In this document: positions 62,281 through 64,000 of the stretch, in pieces
Numbering within the stretch: position 1 is the first letter of the stretch
Layout: the number at the start of each line of letters is the position of its first letter
NCBI RefSeq assembly: GCF_003254395.2
Contig: NC_037646.1
Coordinates: forward strand, 1,426,001-1,490,000
Source of the DNA: Apis mellifera
Taxonomy: Eukaryota > Arthropoda > Insecta > Hymenoptera > Apidae
Direction: 5' to 3'
Length of the DNA: 64,000 nt
Translations under genes and position numbers: made by a program
The notes under the pieces: generated by a model
Databases searched by the model: none
What the model saw: only the letters and a program-made list of their open reading frames with translations
What the model was told of the DNA's origin: nothing

Positions 62281-62770
62281 AATCCCTCATGTTGCAAGTT
62301 CCCGCGTGTATCCTTTGGTCCAGTCTAAAGATCAAGTTCCATCTCTCTCCGGGGATCGTTTCGACCTCCTAAGAGTTTCTCACGAAACTTTGTAGAAACC
62401 TAAAATAAAAATTCAACGTAAAACGTGGCGATCCTTTTGTCTTATAAGCTTTTTCTGCTTCCGGCGATAGGGATCCCTTCAGAAGAGAACCGTATCCATC
62501 GAAGAACCGAAGAAGAAAGCCAAAGGAATCTCGAGGTATATATTCCAAGTCGTGGATGTTCCAACTGACATACACCACTGAAAGCGTCGAGTAATCGATA
62601 ATAAGTTAATGGGCAGGTTTGCTCCGCTCGCTTGGTCGGTTGCTCACGAGCGAGGTATTCGATCGAGTCGATGACAACTTCCGGCGGTGGTAACGAGCAG
62701 TCGACACGCGATTGCGACTGCAATGTTCTACAAGATTTGGCCTCTGTCGAGTCACAGGATACGTTCTTAA
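62280..62770. other. GC island
   Basis: CpG-rich with an exact ETS site (ACTTCCGG, 62677-62684), CTCGCTTGGTCGG and GCGATTGCGAC. Minus frames of 69 and 93 codons overlap in different registers with no recognised motif. Confidence 0.5.
62677..62684 (-). promoter_or_regulatory. ETS-type site
   Basis: ACTTCCGG, i.e. CCGGAAGT on the minus strand. Confidence 0.3.
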
Positions 62771-62939
62771 TTTAACTTTAAAAATTTAAAATTATTCCTT
62801 AAGAATTTTGTACAAAAGTTTCCTCTTGTCTTCTTTTAAATGATGAGACTTACGATCAGTTTATTTCCTTTCCTTTTACTTTTAATGTGTTTTATCTTTT
62901 TCTTCGATCATATGATGTTTAATCTTGAATTTTTTTTTT

Positions 62940-63250
62940 TTTTTTGAAGAATTTTGCGTCGCTCCACATCACCAAAAGCGGAAAGTCGACAGCGGCACTG
63001 AATACCGTTCGATAAAACGGCGAAGAAAGAGGAAGAAGAAGAAGAAGAAGAAGAAGAAGAAGAACAAGAAGAAGAAAACGATGGAGAGAGAGCAGGACGT
63101 GCCGTTATCGTTCTTACCTTCACATAACCGTACCTCCAACAGAGGGCGTGATCCCAGATCACCTCTCATCCTAAGGAAAGTCAGATCACCATCCGCTACT
63201 CTTTTGTTTTCTTCGCTCCTCTTTTACATGTTAAACGATTTCGAAGAAAA
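62940..63250. other. GC-richer island with (GAA)n core
   Basis: CpG-bearing flanks around a trinucleotide run. The frames of 66-110 codons read the run as poly-Lys/Arg or poly-Ser/Phe and are low-complexity. Confidence 0.45.
63032..63076. repeat. (GAA)n trinucleotide repeat
   Basis: About 15 GAA units with one ACA interruption near 63,065. Purine-only trinucleotide runs can form triplex DNA. Confidence 0.9.
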
Positions 63251-63590
63251 TTTCTGAGATGTCCATTCTATTTCATATGATTTTTCATTTCGTTTTTTTC
63301 GACAGCTTTTTTTTTTCAATAAATGTTTCAAATTTTTTTAAACGTATTTTTGAAAAGTGCAGTTTTTTTTTAAATAAAATATGTGTATAAATGACTTTAA
63401 ATTATGCAACTTAATTTAAAGTATAAGATATTATATGCATATATAAGAATTCTATTCCTTTCACTTTTTTTCATTTACTTTTATTTTTTTCTTAATTGTT
63501 TCTTAATTACTGTTTTAATTAATTATTCGTTTCTTAGTTTGTTTCTTGACAACAAAAGAAAAAAAAAGAAATAGATTGAAAAGATTGAAA
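63250..63590. other. A/T-rich spacer
   Basis: Poly-T and A/T-rich; nothing supported. Confidence 0.55.
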
Positions 63591-63850
63591 AGGATCAGGT
63601 TATATTTCCCTGGTGATGGGAAAGACGCGGCAATCGAGAGACTCGAACGCCTTGATGCCTTAATGCTTCGATGCCACTACGTAACGGCTCCTTGTGACTT
63701 CTTTGGCTTCCGAGACAAACGAGGGTCGCCGAAGACCCGGAAGTTCGTTTGACTCGGCGCATTAACTCCTCGTCTGCCATCGTATTACATGTCTTTTAGA
63801 CTCTCAGAAATTCTCCAGCTTCTGCTACATGAACCTATACGAAGAGACGA
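63590..63850. other. GC-richer island
   Basis: CpG-bearing island with an exact CCGGAAGT (63737-63744). A minus frame starting at 63780 begins with an ATG in good context (ACGATGG) and reads 61 codons, Arg/Ser/Leu-rich, without a known domain; a + frame of 68 codons overlaps it. A first coding exon on the minus strand is possible but not shown. A/T-rich sequence resumes from about 63,850 to the window end. Confidence 0.4.
63737..63744 (+). promoter_or_regulatory. ETS-type site
   Basis: Exact CCGGAAGT, about 40 bp inside (downstream of) the minus-strand ATG at 63780. Confidence 0.3.
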
Positions 63851-64000
63851 TAACAATTGGAATATTAAATACTTATATAAACTATGAATGTGGATTCCTC
63901 TGAATTGTCAACATTGTGACAATTCTTGAATTGTTCTTTTCATTTTTTTCATTTATAGAGAATATCTTTTAACTCGTTATTTTATCGTTATTTTATCGTT

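Noticed and set aside
1..64000. tRNA, rRNA, U6 snRNA, CRISPR arrays or bacterial-type operons
   Set aside because: No B-box-like GGTTCGAATCC with a paired cloverleaf, no conserved rRNA words, no spaced identical repeats with unique spacers, and the composition is eukaryotic.

Overview
The window looks like intergenic or intronic DNA from a very AT-rich insect genome. By eye about three quarters to four fifths of the bases are A or T. Long A/T deserts alternate with roughly thirty short, CpG-bearing, GC-richer islands of about 0.15-0.8 kb. That pattern, together with (GA)n, (CA)n, (AT)n and (GAA)n tracts inside or beside islands and very few transposons, fits a hymenopteran such as a bee. This is an inference from composition and not an identification. 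I recognise no intact protein-coding gene, tRNA, rRNA or CRISPR array. The longest ATG-to-stop frame is about 205 codons and matches nothing I know. Most long frames sit on GC islands, where stop codons are rare by composition alone, and often run on both strands at once.

Layout. 1-7.6 kb: islands at 1-290, 1.9-2.5, 2.9-3.25, 3.4-3.7, 4.85-5.25, 6.5-7.05 and 7.37-7.57 kb, several carrying TATA-, E-box-, C/EBP- or ATF-like sites. 7.6-20 kb: mostly desert, with islands near 8.5, 10.4 and 17.1 kb, a small palindromic micro-island at 12.4 kb, and a decayed pogo/Tigger DNA transposon at about 14.9-16.3 kb that keeps part of its N-terminal helix-turn-helix transposase domain. 20.1-21.3 kb: a five-copy tandem array of units of about 160-180 bp that becomes more CpG-rich as it runs into the strongest GC island of the window. 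21-42 kb: desert with small islands, including a nuclear-receptor-site cluster at 24.6 kb, a hairpin cluster at 35.7 kb and a purine-rich island at 38.9-39.5 kb. 41.7-42.7 kb: a GC island followed by a second tandem array of about 125-146 bp units. 42.7-64 kb: larger islands at 45.0-45.8, 50.3-50.9, 54.2-55.1, 59.2-59.8, 60.6-61.0 and 62.3-63.85 kb, separated by desert.

With no gene to interpret, the useful content is structural and regulatory: the transposon remnant, two tandem arrays that each abut a GC island, five exact ETS-type CCGGAAGT sites confined to four islands, and several compact clusters of transcription-factor-like sites that could be conserved non-coding elements or promoters. 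All regulatory readings are motif-based inference; cross-species alignment and RNA data would decide them.
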